64,000 nucleotides of DNA from Pogona vitticeps (GCF_051106095.1 NC_135793.1:2709501-2773500), one strand, 5' to 3'. Positions 1 to 11,533 are shown, counted from the first letter of the stretch. The notes: generated by a model not told the origin, from the sequence alone. Numbers and translations: made by a program.

Positions 1-358
1 GTAATATTGTAGACAGGAAGCAAAAACTAAAACCTCTTCTCTGGCCATATATGCAGAAGGTTTGGGTTTTTTTCCACCTCTGGCATGGAGAAAACATGGA
101 AACCTGGGAGCCCCAGCTTGGAGCGGCGAGCGGTTTTGAGCCGATTCGTTGGGCTCCCCACTTCGCCACTGCAGTGAGAGCTTCAGAGCTGGTCTGATTA
201 AACAAACCGTCCTCTATTTTGTAACCTCCCAAAGCAGGAAACCACTCAGAAGTCCGCGCCATTCCTTGCAAGGAAAACATCCACTCTTTCCTTTAGGGAG
301 CTTGGAGGAACGGAGAGTCTGGAGCCCTGATTTTTGTGTGTGTGTGTCTGTCTGTCTG

Positions 359-389
<31 letters not shown>

Positions 390-2221
390 ACTGTAGAGTT
401 CCTCGCTGACACACCCATGAGCTCTTTAAGTTCTTTTCCCTTCCGTGAAATATTATCATAAGGGAAAAGCATAAAAATAGATGTGACACAATGCCTTCAC
501 ACGGGAACAGTCCTCAAGCGCCGTTTTCCAAAAACCTGACCGCCCAGCAAGATCCAGGAAGACCATAAAGTGGTTGCCAACCAGAGCTTTAAAAAAAAGT
601 TACTTTCTTGGCCTCCCGTGCCCAGAATCAACCAGCCACCGATCACCTCCTGGAAGTCGGTTTCAGGAAAACACACTTTCCTCCCACCTCGCTGAGTCAC
701 TGAAGGAAACAGAAACTCATTAGGATAAAACCCATCTAACCGCTTCTTGGTAGGAAGAAAGTCCAACCTTTCGCATTTCTTTTCCTTGGGCAGCATCCTG
801 TTAGGAAACACACCGCACAACCCCCAGCCAGTGTGTAGCCTTCCATAGGACCTCTGGCATGGCGTGAACAGGTGAGCGCCCCAATGAAAACAGAAGGGCT
901 TGTGTGTACACAGGGCAATAGGCAATAGTGAACATCCCTTTGCACCAACGCTAGATAAAAGAAGAACCCTGCACAAGATGGATCGTTGCACACAGTGAAA
1001 AAGTAAAGAGGATTCTGTCCAACCTCTTCAACACCAAGTGCCCGAGTGAAAGGCCTTCAAGTAATGGCCTGCTGCTTCTGAAGCCCGGTTTCTTGCAACC
1101 CATATGATAAAATTTTTCTCTACTCTTTAGAACCGCTTCCCATCAACAGTTTTCTCCTCCCACTTAAAGCTCCTGTTGATTCTGTTGGGAGTTGTGTTTG
1201 CAACTTTGCATGCTGCCCGTAGTTTTGTTTGACTGGGAGGGATTTTTCTGGGCTGACGTGATTGTCCGTCTATCCAGCACTAGCCAATCGTTCCTTTCGG
1301 CCTTTGAGTTCAAAGAGAGCCCCGCCTCTCTACTGAGTGTTTCTTTCCCCTCTCTTTCAGCTGTTGGAGGCAGTTGTTTGCTTGCTGTTATCTGGCTGGC
1401 TGGTGGCTAAGTATGTGTGGAGTAAAGAAAGCACCATAAACAAGGCTGTAATTTCAAGCTATACTAAAGAATCCCCCCCCCACACCTTTCTCCTAGAAAT
1501 GTCTCAGAGCAGGTTATTGAGAGACTTTGACTGCCTATTAATGAGAAAGGGGTGGACTCGGGGGGAATTTGTAGCTATTCTCTTCTGTGGATCTCTGTGT
1601 TTCTCCTGTATATCAAAGAGGAATTTTACCAGACGCTCACAACTCTGCAAGAGGCTTGTCTAATAATCAAAGCAATCGTTCTTAAAAGCTCCTGATCGGA
1701 AACTGAGCCGTCATAACTTGTCCCGTAGGAAACTGAGAAGAGAAAAGCAGCTGAGCCATTTTTGCTGGCAGGAGCTGTGAAGGAAGGGTTTTTTGTGGGC
1801 TGATTGATCCCGGCTGCACCCACAATATGGAGGTTCTCCGCCCTTGCTTTCACACCCAGTTCAGCTCCTGCCCAGCAGCCATTAACCTAATTTTGAAGCC
1901 GTTGCTGCGCTTGTACAGACACGCCGTGGGCTTTCTTCAGAAAATCTTCCACAGTGCGAGCAACAGAGCAAGTAATGGGGAAAAGGCCAAGGCGCCCTTA
2001 GAAAAGCTTTTCCTATTTAGATCATCGGTTGGCGACGGGCAGGCTGATGACGATGGGAGTGCTTGAAGGCGGCGTTGGGTTCCCTTCGGGAGCTTCAAAA
2101 CAAGAGGGTGGACTGATGCCAAAGTGCAAGCTGCTCCAGAGAGGAAGGGAAGACGGGTTGACTTCAGCAGAGTGCTGACAGGAAGGAAGTCACACTGCCC
2201 ATATACCAGGTCGTAACCGGG
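1..2221. other. non-coding stretch, no gene recognised
   Basis: No open frame here resembles a known protein and none is flanked by convincing splice sites. Apart from a microsatellite near 335-389 the sequence looks unique and mid-GC. By human gene order the region left of AMER1 would lead towards ARHGEF9, but no ARHGEF9 exon was recognised. Confidence 0.5.
335..389. repeat. compound (GT)n(TCTG)n(TC)n(TG)n microsatellite
   Basis: Direct reading shows GT, then TCTG, then TC, then TG dinucleotide runs in succession. The short predicted peptides across it are repeat artefacts. Confidence 0.95.
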
Positions 2222-2437
2222 CACCATTAAGTCCAGTCGTGTCCGACTCTAGGGTGCCATTCTCATCCCCGTTTGCAAGCCGAAGAGCCGGTGTTTGTCC
2301 GTAGACCCTTTCCGTGGTCACGTGGCCAGCGTGGCTAGACGACCTTCCCACCGAGGTGGTACCTCTTCCTCAACTCACCTTTGCAGGCTTTCGAACGGCT
2401 CGGTGGGCAGGAGCTGGGCCAAGCGAGGGGAGAGTTA
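2222..2437 (-). repeat. tRNA-derived SINE, 3' part, reverse orientation
   Basis: Read on the minus strand the end contains TAGAGTCGGACACGACTGGA, preceded by a body with CGGACAAACACCGGCTCTTC and a CACCTCGGTGGGAAGG phrase. This is the body and tail of a very common reptile tRNA-derived SINE family, recognised from memory. The tRNA-like head is not clear. A second partial copy with the same tail lies at 26478-26572. Confidence 0.7.
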
Positions 2438-3085
2438 TGGAGCTCAGCGTTAATGAGCAGAACACTTGTGCGCCACTGGAGACGGTGGCAAACGATGGGT
2501 TCTCACCCACCCTGGGTCTCCCCCTCTTCCTTCCGCGAGGTGATTAGATGATGAGTAATTGGCTTTTTAGAGCTTTGGACAGGCCCTACTTAAGGTGGGT
2601 GGAAGGATCTTTCTGTGACCAGGCGGCCGTGGGGCCGTGTTGGAACTATGGGGCAGAGTTGCTCGTCACAGAGGCTACCCATTACTGGGGTTGCTATGAT
2701 AGCAACGTCTTCTTTCCAGGCACTAAGTCTCAGATTGCAGGACCCTTGTAAAGATGCTTGGTTTTCACCTGCAAAACTAAGACACCCACGCAGGGGTGTG
2801 TGGATGTCCTGGACTCCCTTCTGAACAAACACGGTGCATGCAAAATTACCTTTGCACTCAGGCAGCAAGCAATGGTGCCAGCTGAAAATGCATGAAGATG
2901 GGTGCCAAGGTTTTGAAGTCATCTTCCACACAGAAATCATGTAGGCCATTATGTAGGGTTGCCCACTTGGTAGCTTCTTGTCCCCACACACTTCAAACAC
3001 CAAAGCCTGAGACCAAGGGTCTGTTTCCCCTTGATCTCAGGAAACCCACTGAAGCACATCGGAATAATGTTAAAGTAAAGCAAGA

Positions 3086-3464
3086 AAGAATGGATGCTTT
3101 TGAATGGTGGTGCTGGAGGAGACTCTGGAGAGTCCCCTGGACTGCAAGGAGAACAAACCTATCCGTTCTGAAGGAAAGCAACCCTGAGTGCTCCCTGGAA
3201 GGACAGATCCTGAAGCTGAGGCTCCAATCCTTTGGCCATCTCATAAGAAGACTCCCTGGAAAAGATGCTGATGTTGGGAAAGTGTGAAAGCAAGAGGAGA
3301 AGGGGACGACAGAGGACGAGATGGTTGGACAGAGTCATCAAAGCGACCAACATGAATTTGGCCCAGCTCCGGGAGGCAGTGGAAGACAGGAGGGCCTGGC
3401 GTGCTCTGGTCCATGGGGTCACAAAGAGGCGGACACAACTAAATGACTAAACAACAACAACAAA
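3086..3464 (+). mobile_element. Bov-B (RTE) LINE, 5'-truncated 3' end
   Basis: The plus strand encodes the end of the Bov-B reverse-transcriptase ORF (WWCWRRLWRVPWTARRTN, then SLEGQILKLRLQSFGHL, then KRRRGRQRTRWLDRVI and EDRRAWRALVHGVTKR). It ends with the typical GACACAACTAAATGACTAA and a short (AAC)n tail. A small deletion near 3250 shifts the frame relative to the second copy at 37348-37736, so this copy is dead. Bov-B is typical of squamates and ruminants. Confidence 0.92.
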
Positions 3465-6400
3465 ATGCAAGAAACAACAGCTTTCGATTACCTGTGAGAA
3501 ACGTCGCTGTATCTCTACCAGCTTGCGGTATTTCAAAGCAGCTGAAGTTTATAAAAGCCTCTGCTGGAAACTTCCTTTGCTTTAAAGTCTCTTTAGGTTC
3601 AATGGGCCTCATCTGTGCATCGTTGTCTCCCCTCACCAGCAGTTTAAGTATCTCTCCATCTTAGTCTTACACAGATGGCTCACCATGGAAACCAAGTTTC
3701 AAGCCCCTCAGGATGCAAGGAGCTTTCCCCCAGGAACTCAAGGTCTTGAAATAAACCGACTTCTGCTTTGCTTCGGCATCTTCCCCATTCCCCATTGCTT
3801 TGCACGACCCTTCTACTCTGGTTTTAACACAACGCCTGCTTGGGCAGTACATTAAGGACCTTGTTGTATGTGAAAGGAGTAGAAGGTGAAGCTGTTATTT
3901 GGTTCTGCCTTCTCGACCCCCACTGAACTCCGGGCTCGCTGGTCATAGCCAAGGTAGATGGGTGGTGCCCCCTCCCCCCGGTGGGAGGCTGATGCCAGGG
4001 AAACTCTGATCTAAAACTTTAGGATTATCAGTTTTATTTTGTTTTGTTTCCAGCATGCACAGGACTTGTGCAGAGTATGACCACTGAGAGCAGGAGGATT
4101 TAGTCCGGAGTGGTGATCCCGTTTCAATGATGGCCTGCCCGCATCAGCTTTGTGTCCATTATTTCAACCCTGCGTTGGGGGCGTTGAGTAACCCCTTTTT
4201 GGGGAAAGCTAGGTATCTATCTTGGTCTAAATAAATAAACTCACAGGACCCGAGAATAAATGAAATTATATCAGGGCTCACCAGCAATTTCATTCCTAGC
4301 CATTGGGGGTTTGTTCCAACTCATTCTGATTTTTGTTGTGAATTTGAATAAACCATGTTCCCTATTCTTTGGTTTCCTTGATTTGCAACTTATGCATTGG
4401 AATTCTGTATTTGGGAACGGTGTATTCCACCTTTTGCATTTAATTTTAAGAAAATGGGAGAAAAACCCACTTCATGCTAGTTAATGCATGAGAATCAGTA
4501 TGGTGTGTTTGTAGACAGAGCGATGGACGATGAATTCAGAAGGCCTGAATTCGAATCCCTGCCTGGCCACTGGGAACTGACTGAATTGGGTAAACTATTC
4601 ATTGAACATTTCACATACCTGGAAAACTTTGTTAAGGTTGCTGTAAGCTAGTTGTAAACTTCTTTTCTATTCTAAATTTTGAAATATACATAAGTACAAA
4701 AGGAAAACTACAGATAAAGAAAAAAATTTGGTGCATTTCGCATATATCAAGCTAGTTGTAAATTGATAGCACATAACAAGTCAACAAAACCGGCAAGGAT
4801 CACTGCCGTCCTGTTGCCACAAAGCTGCTGAAGTGTCGTTTTTCAAGTATTGTAGGACCGCAACTCTTAGGTTGCCCTAGCCAAGAAAGCTGCAGGTGAG
4901 AGATTAGAAAAATTGCAGTTTCAACAATCCCTTGCGAATATAGGAAAGTGAGACGTCTGGAAGGGCAGGCATGTAATATAAAGGAGGTTCCACAAGATGT
5001 CACTCTCGCTCTAAACAGGAAATGGGCTTTTTGGAGAAAACCAACCCAGTCTTCCATTAAACCAAGCCATATGTTTTGGGACTTATACGGTGTGTGAAGT
5101 CCGGTCCTTTCCAAAGTTACGCACACAGTTTGATCCCGAAAGGGAGAAGGAGATGTGTCTTTACCGCCTGGCTCCCTTTATAGCCCCCTGGATCCTGTGT
5201 CGGTAAAACTCTTAACTTGGAAGGTGACTCAGCTCCCCTCACCTCCAGGCACTCCATGTCCCAGGATCCTCACTGTCCGTGGATTCTGTACAAGAAAAGA
5301 TGGAGGAAAGCCCTGTAAAATTAAGGATGCTGCTACACAGAGGGAGACTAACTTCTTGGTCCCACTGTGGTGCAAAGACTAGAAGGCAGTAATTGTTTCC
5401 ATCACAGCCACAATGAATTTTAAAAAAAAGGAGAGGAAGGAAAATAAAGGAGAGACAGACCTGAACACCCTACGGTTTGTGACTTATCCACTCAAAGCCC
5501 AATTGGCTATCTTCCTTCCGTGCTCACGCACACACACAGTTCTAACAGCGTACTAAGTAGACTTTAAGAAACTTAATTTGGGAATAAGCGCCTTTTTTTG
5601 AAAAGTACGTTCCAGAAGGCAAAATCGAATTTAGACAGGCACAGAATGCAAAACTGAATTTAGACACATGCACCCCATCCTGCAGTCCCACACAATGGCT
5701 GGCCAAGTGGTTGCAAGCATGCCTCTGTGTTTGTGTAGTTGGGTGACCTCATCCATCCGAGCCAATCATAGCACCAACTTCTGGGGGTAGGAAATCTGGA
5801 GCTTTACTGAGGGCTGTAGTGGTCTTTTACCTTCTTTTGTGATGCCAACCTCTCAAAAACGCTTTTGGCTTCTCCTCTCCTCAGCTCAAATCATGGCCCG
5901 TCTTTTTAACCCTCCACATGCCAAATGGGATACTGAAGCAGCCACGGCGGTGTGGCTCCATCCCGGAGGGGAGCGGAGCAGCAGTTCCTTGCTCTGCCTG
6001 AGAATCAAAGAAATAATACCTACTCTGCTCCATCTTTGCACTTTTGACAAAAGATATATCCCCAATTTCCTTCCAACATCATTGGCCTCTGTATATCTTG
6101 GCGAGGGGTGGGTGGGTCTGTTTTATTTCCATCCTGCTGGCAAGCTACACCTAAGCATCCGGTTGTCCACAGTCTGTCTTAACAGAAAGCTGGGCTAAAT
6201 CTTTGTCCGGACTCGAGTTCAAATCTTGCATCTTCTTAAGAAGACTTCCAATGCAGAAGATATGGGTCCAACCTTCTTCACCACCAAAAAGCTCCAGTTT
6301 CCTTTCAAATCTCTTTCTTTTTAGACCCCTGAGCCCCCTCTTCTTTTACAGACCAAAAAGGCCACCTGGAAAGACGAAGCGTACCCCTCCCTGTCAAAAA

Positions 6401-6479
6401 AAATTCCCCCACCCTTTCTAAAGCTAAAAATAGGTACTCTCTAAAAACAAAGATATTTTTCAACAAACCCAGAGCACAC
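3465..6479. other. intergenic, no gene recognised
   Basis: Short open frames lack homology and splice context. Apart from a SINE fragment near 4.5 kb the sequence is unique-looking. I see nothing that supports a gene. Confidence 0.5.
4498..4665 (+). repeat. degenerate tRNA-derived SINE (Sauria type)
   Basis: The tRNA-like head ends in a B-box resembling GAATTCGAATCCCTGCC, followed by GGCCACTGGGAACTGACTG and a worn tail. This matches the head and body plan of Sauria SINEs. It is old and divergent. Confidence 0.55.
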
Positions 6480-6740
6480 GGCACATTTTAATTCAGCAAG
6501 AAAGACGTTGGCCGTCCTTTGGGGCCAGGTTTTTGTTTTTTAACGCTCGTCCTCTGGAGGCAGTAAGGAACAATCAGCTTTCCAGAGCACGGCAGCATCC
6601 GATGATGCCAGTTAGATAACGGTTGCCATGGCGATTTCAATTTTGCATCTCCGTTTGGACAGAAAGGTTTCTGAAGGGCACTGGCTGGGAGGGTTTATCA
6701 CAGGCGCAGCTGGCGCTGCCGGATGATGCTCAGGCAGGTT
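6480..6740. promoter_or_regulatory. candidate conserved non-coding block with an RFX-like X-box
   Basis: A repeat-free, balanced-composition block that contains GTTGCCATGGCGAT at 6622-6635. That is two bases from the palindromic RFX-factor X-box GTTGCCATGGCAAC. Function is inference: no alignment was possible. Confidence 0.3.
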
Positions 6741-6850
6741 AAATTACTCTTTGGACTTTTCTCTTCCACTAGTTTGCGACACAAAAGGTTTTTGTGGCAC
6801 CAGCAGCCGGTCACGGTTAAACATTAGGACTGGTAGGACCTGGTTTGCCA

Positions 6851-7331
6851 CTGGAATGGGACTGGCAGCCTATTGTTATTATTATTCAAAACCACCAGGC
6901 ACAGCAGTCCATAACAATAATGAAAACATAAGACGGGGGTTATATAACAGATACAAGTTTTAACCAAAAACCTAAGCATCTATTAAATATCAGCACAGAA
7001 TCTAAGCTGTTCCTAATATTGACATTTTTTTGTAGCTCTGATGGTGTTATTTCTGAAATCTGCAACCACTTATAGTACTGTGTGACATTTCTTGATATGT
7101 GTTTCTTCCAGAGGCGAGAGGTTTCAATGGCCAGGTCTCTGTACTGTGTTAGTTTTTTCCCCCCAATTCTTTATTTTCAACTCTGGCATCCCCTGGAATT
7201 GCAATGTCAATGATCTGGACATTTCTTCGTTCTATCACTACTATGTCCGGTGTGTTACGCTCAAGGTGTCTGTCCGTTTGGATCTGGAAATCCCACAAGC
7301 TCCGTCGTATTTCGGTGTTCCAATGAACCAT
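6851..7331 (-). mobile_element. R4/Dong-type LINE, 3' end
   Basis: The minus strand encodes RRSLWDFQIQTDRHLE, then TPDIVVIERRNVQIIDIAIP and GDARVENKELG. This pattern (PDIVVxDK...IIDIAIPGD) is the C-terminal endonuclease region of R4-like non-LTR retrotransposons. It is followed by a 3' UTR ending in GTGCCTGGTGGTTTTGAATA and (AAT/AAC) triplets. Two further copies of the same 3' end lie at 31137-31232 and 63505-63640. The copy is 5'-truncated and not coding-competent. Confidence 0.65.
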
Positions 7332-7365
7332 TCAGATAGATTTTTTTTTTGCAAGAGGTTTTTAA

Positions 7366-7440
7366 CTGAGGTAAGCTGCCCTGAGCTTCTGGACTCCAGC
7401 AGAAAGCAGGCTAAAAATCCCCCCTATAAATAAATCAAAC
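7366..7440 (+). repeat. retroposon tail of the GTAAGCTGCCCTGAG type
   Basis: GGTAAGCTGCCCTGAGC followed by CCTATAAATAAATCAAA resembles the common reptile SINE/LINE 3' tail that reads GCCGCCCTGAG...TATAAATAAATAAA. Family assignment is uncertain. Confidence 0.4.
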
Positions 7441-7908
7441 AAATACTGCACTAAATGAAGGAAAGGTGGCTCGCCACAAATTGGTACGAGCAGCGAGCCA
7501 CAAAACATTGCAGGGTAGACTTTAAGCATGTTTGCCTCCTCTGAAGCAAGCCAAAATAACTCCCACACCGAGCATCTATCACAAGTTAATCCGATAACAG
7601 CAGTACCTACGCAGCGGCTATAATTTCTGATCACATCAGCGTCTGGCAGGGAGCGAAAGGTCATTTCTTTAAAAGCAGATTTACACTCAGGCAATAATCA
7701 CAGTTTCATTGGGAGGCAGACAAACGAAATTAAAGTGATGACACCAGGTGGCATATTGTTTTAGGGCTGTCTGGCATCCCACATCCAGGCAGGGCCGTTA
7801 CAGGGTTGTGCTGTTTTTGTAAATGGTAAAGTTAGCGTTTGCAACATTCTCTCCAAAAATACAAAATCTTTTGCTGGGCAGGACAAAAAACCTTTCTCTT
7901 CTTGTGTG

Positions 7909-8078
7909 TTCTGTCAAGTCGGAAACCAACTTACAGCAACCCTAATAGGGCCCTCCAAGGCAAGGAGATATTTAAGGAGTGGATTTACCAGTTCCACTTC
8001 CTCCCAATTGAGTTTCCATGGCAGAGGTGGGGTTTGAAGGCTGTTCTCCAGAGTCCTTGTCCATCACTCTCTCTGCAA
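7909..8078 (-). repeat. Sauria-type SINE with Bov-B-like tail, reverse
   Basis: On the plus strand it starts with TGTCAAGTCGGAAACCAACT and AGCAACCCTAATAGGGCC, and later reads GAGTTTCCATGGCAGAGGTG and TTCTCCAGAGTCCTTGTCCA. This is the reverse complement of a full Sauria-type SINE order (tRNA head, body, Bov-B-like tail). Confidence 0.75.
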
Positions 8079-8617
8079 AATCCGAGTGTCGGCTGAAGCC
8101 ACAGAACTGTTTGCAAAGCTGAACTAGTTGGAGATTAAAGCAAACAAAAGCAGAATTTTTCTGCTGAAAGACCTTTGAGATTCCAACCAATGAAGATGCT
8201 GAAGTAAACATTCACTCCATCGCTCTCCAAAATTTTGCACAGGGGGCCAGAGAGCATTTGCGCCTCACACATTCTATCTGCTCACAGAACTGAATGCCTC
8301 AAAAGGGCGACAGCCATTCTTATTCATAGTCGGTGGGTTTCATCTCAGCAAATATAATAAAATTAAACACAAGCACACTGCACAAATGCCGTCTAAACAT
8401 CCACCACCCTATTTGTGAGCAGAGAAATTCCAGGAGGCATCTAACCAAGCTTTTCTTAGTTTCTTAGAAATGGGGCTTATCTGTAGCAACGGTGGGTGGG
8501 TGGGACCTCAAAGTAACAATGATTTGAAAGTAAAGGAACACCTGGTTATGGGTAACAACAGCAAAGTTGATACAGTCACTGTATGTAGCTTTTTAGACTT
8601 GGCAAGGAGTTAAGAAC

Positions 8618-8873
8618 TAGAGATGGGCACCAACTGCTGGTTCATGCTGGCTTGTTTATTGGCCAAACAGGTGTTTGATGCTTTAAAGCCCCACCTCCTC
8701 TGTCAGGTGTCTACTCAAAGGCAGTGCGCAGAGGAGGCAGGGCAGGGAAATAGGGGCACTGTTTCTGAGTGGGTACCTGTCAGAGGAGGCAGGGCTGGGA
8801 AGCATTGAACACCTGTTTGGCCAATAAATGAATCAGCATAAACCACCGAACCGGCAGTTCGCGCCCATCTCTA
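8618..8873. mobile_element. hAT-type MITE with 8-bp target duplication
   Basis: A 256-bp element with long inverted arms: TAGAGATGGGC at the left and GCCCATCTCTA at the right, with similarity continuing for about 90 bp through TTTATTGGCCAAACAGGTGT. It is flanked by an exact 8-bp direct repeat, TTAAGAAC, at 8610-8617 and 8874-8881. The TSD length identifies the hAT superfamily. It has no ORF, so it was mobilised in trans. Confidence 0.88.
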
Positions 8874-8884
8874 TTAAGAACCCT

Positions 8885-9560
8885 TGATAGATATTAAACC
8901 CTTTCAAAAGGATCAATATAAATCCCCCTAAAGGGCTGTAGTGCTTCTTTTCCAGAATCGTGACTTTCAAATCCTGCAGAGTGTCCAGGTGGGCTGAAGT
9001 GATTTGAGACAGGCTGCTGTGCACTGCCATACCTGATGTCCCATTTATGCCCATTCATTATTTTGCACAGAGACTGTCTTGTCTGCCCCATGTAGAGTGC
9101 AGAGGGGCACAGTTGGCGAAGGAGAGCATAGCATCCCATTAGCAGAGGGACAAGGAAACGTATTCTTGATGTTGTGATATTGTTGGGCCCTGTGGTTGGG
9201 CTGTAGGTAGGTGGTTAGAGCTGGCCTCTGGGCTTGTAGCAGGGTTTGATCCCCATCTCTGTGTCAGTGTTGTGTAGGCTCCTGTGTGCCAATAGCTGCT
9301 TGAGATGGGGGTGGGGGGTTGTCTGTAAGCAAGTATACGACGTCTACCAAGAGCTTGGAAGAGTGAAGTATTCTTGTCAAGGATGGGTTGGAGATTATTT
9401 ATGATGCATGGGGGTGGACTCAGTGGTGGGCAGAACCATCTTCTGGCTCTAGGTATTAATCTTGTTCCTTAGCTATATTGGATGGGCACCGTAGTCTGAG
9501 AAAGGTGTTTTGTAAATCGTTGAGTTTGGAGCCTCTGTTTTGTGGGTCTGAGCAAAGCAG
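8885..9560 (-). mobile_element. Penelope-like retroelement fragment (GIY-YIG endonuclease region)
   Basis: The minus strand encodes CPSALYMGQTRQSLCKIMNG and H.WDI, then PVSNHFSPPGHS and, in another frame, LQDLKVTILEK. This order (xLYxGQTxRSLxxRxxxH ... PVxxHF..xGHS ... VxILE) is the GIY-YIG endonuclease end of Penelope-like elements. Upstream the minus strand encodes NLQPILDKN and RRILAYRQPP, matching the linker before the endonuclease. The fragment is frame-disrupted. It begins directly beside the hAT MITE. Confidence 0.6.
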
Positions 9561-10454
9561 TTCTACCTAAGAACTTGGCTGCTGCAAGAGAGGAAAAGAT
9601 GGCACATTTTCATACTTCTGCCCTCCATGAGAGGTCAGAAAATCTGTCGCTGGCCCTCTCTGCAATTCAATCCTGAGCTTCATTTCCAGAGATGTGAGAA
9701 CTCCCCTAATCTCTTCCTTCTTTCAGCCTAAGCCATAATGGTGCGTCAATTCTTCTTTGTCGGCTTAGTCCTCCCCCTCCCTTCCTTCCTGGCCTGCCCC
9801 ACCTCCTGTCACCTTCCTAAATTGAATTAAGTCTAATTAGATCATGCAGGAAACTCAATGGCTTATCACTGACATGAGCCCCATGGGCCATCCACAAAGC
9901 CTATCTTCTCTGTTGAGCTGGCCTTTCTGCTCTCCCTCAAGACCTGGTGTCAGGTGCTCCTTAAGTTACAACCATCCATTTGAAGGGAAATCAGGCCCAA
10001 ATGGGTTACCCTTGACTAGTCCTAATGCTTTTAAAGCCTGCTTACCATAATGACACTACACTCTTCTTCCTTAACCTCATAATTGGATGTCTGAGATGAC
10101 ACCACCCCATCCCCCAATAACTAGATCACTGTTTCTCTGCACTTAAAAGCCCTCCTAGGTTCTTGCTTGGGTGAAGCATCTCTGTGCAAGAAAGAACCTT
10201 CTCATCTCCACGCTCAACAGTCCCTGCATGGCAAGAGGTGTGTGTTGGGTCAACCGATCACGGAAAAACTCAACAGTCGAATAAAACTGAAACCACGTCT
10301 GTAGGGAGAGAAGATGGGATGAATCAGCCGAATTGGCTTTCTCTCATGTCCGGTTGATGTAAGGACTCGAGATTTTTCCATCATGTTTAATAAATACATC
10401 AACTAATTTGGATAAATTGACAAATCCCAATCTAACAAAAATTCTCCTCCATGG
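9561..10454. other. intergenic, nothing recognised
   Basis: No homologous reading frame or known repeat was identified. Pyrimidine-rich tracts near 9.7-9.8 kb are the only visible feature. Confidence 0.5.
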
Positions 10455-10818
10455 AAGGACTATATCAAAGAAGAGCAGCGACAACAACAAAAAAGGAGAA
10501 CAGCACTCTCCAAATACGTTAAGTTATACAGAGAAGAGGTAGGAACTGTTCTCGAACCTCCCAGAGCACAGGACACGTCATCCTGGGGAAACCTACAGGA
10601 AGCCGGATTTCGGCTGAATGTCAGGAAAAACTTCCTAACCGTTAGAGCAGTACAACAAGGGAACCCATGAGCCCCAGAGGTGGCAAGAGCTCCAACGCTG
10701 GAGGCTTTCAAGAGAAAACTGGAAAAACCTCCGTCAGATCTGTTTTGATTGGCATCCCGGCCGTGAGCAGCAAGTTGGACCTGGTGGCCTTCTAGGCCAT
10801 TCCAACTCTGTGATTCTG
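10455..10818 (+). mobile_element. CR1 LINE 3' end
   Basis: Contains TTTCGGCTGAATGTCAGG, AAAAACTTCCTAACCGTTAG, a GGAGGCTTTCAAGAGAAAAC segment and the terminal CATTCCAACTCTGTGATTCT. This is the standard CR1 C-terminus and 3' end. It is 5'-truncated, as nearly all CR1 copies are. Confidence 0.92.
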
Positions 10819-11083
10819 GGGTGGCCCTTAAAGACTATTAGTTATATTTTAATTTAATGTGAGTTCTTGTGGTTCAAGTCCACTTCAGTGAGAGTAAATG
10901 ACTGCCGTATTTCTAAAGTCTTGAACATCTAATGTCTGAGGGGGTAGATTTGTTCCATTCAAACTGTATGGTAGCAGATAGCGGACACCTCTTTTCACCT
11001 CTATTAGGGTTCGATTTTAGGCTTTGAAAGAGCTTTTCTAGAAACAGAAAAGGGCCAGATGGTCACTACTAGTTTTCAAAATA

Positions 11084-11533
11084 CAGTCAACCCTCAACTT
11101 ACGAACTTAATCCGTTCCGGAAGGACAAAAAGTTTGTAAGTCGAATCAAAATTTCCCATAGGAGTGCATTGAAAACCAATTAATCCGTTGCGGCTGTTTT
11201 TGGATCTTAGGTCAAGGGGCAGTTTGTAAGTTGAAGCATTAGTTCCCATATGAACTAATGCAAAGTCGGTTAATCCGTTCCTACCACTAGGGCAGGATTT
11301 TTGTTCTTTTATTCCCCTTTTAACCTAAGATGACAGAACACCTTTAAAAGCATCTTTTCAGCTAAGACAAGCACCTGAAAGTTCAAATTTCACGCTTTCA
11401 CCACCTCCCGCGCGTATTTTTCCGTTCGTAACTCAAATCAAACTTCGCTAGTCGAGGCAATATTTTCCTATCAGAGCAATTCATAACTCGAAATGTGCGT
11501 AAGTAGGGCTATTCGTAAGTCAAGGGTTGACTG
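11084..11533. mobile_element. Tc1/mariner-superfamily MITE (pogo/Tigger-like)
   Basis: A 450-bp element starting CAGTCAACCCTCAACTTACG and ending with the near-complement CGTAAGTCAAGGGTTGACTG. The 22-bp terminal repeats differ at two bases. TA dinucleotides flank both ends (11082-11083, 11534-11535), the expected target duplication. There is no transposase ORF. Confidence 0.85.
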
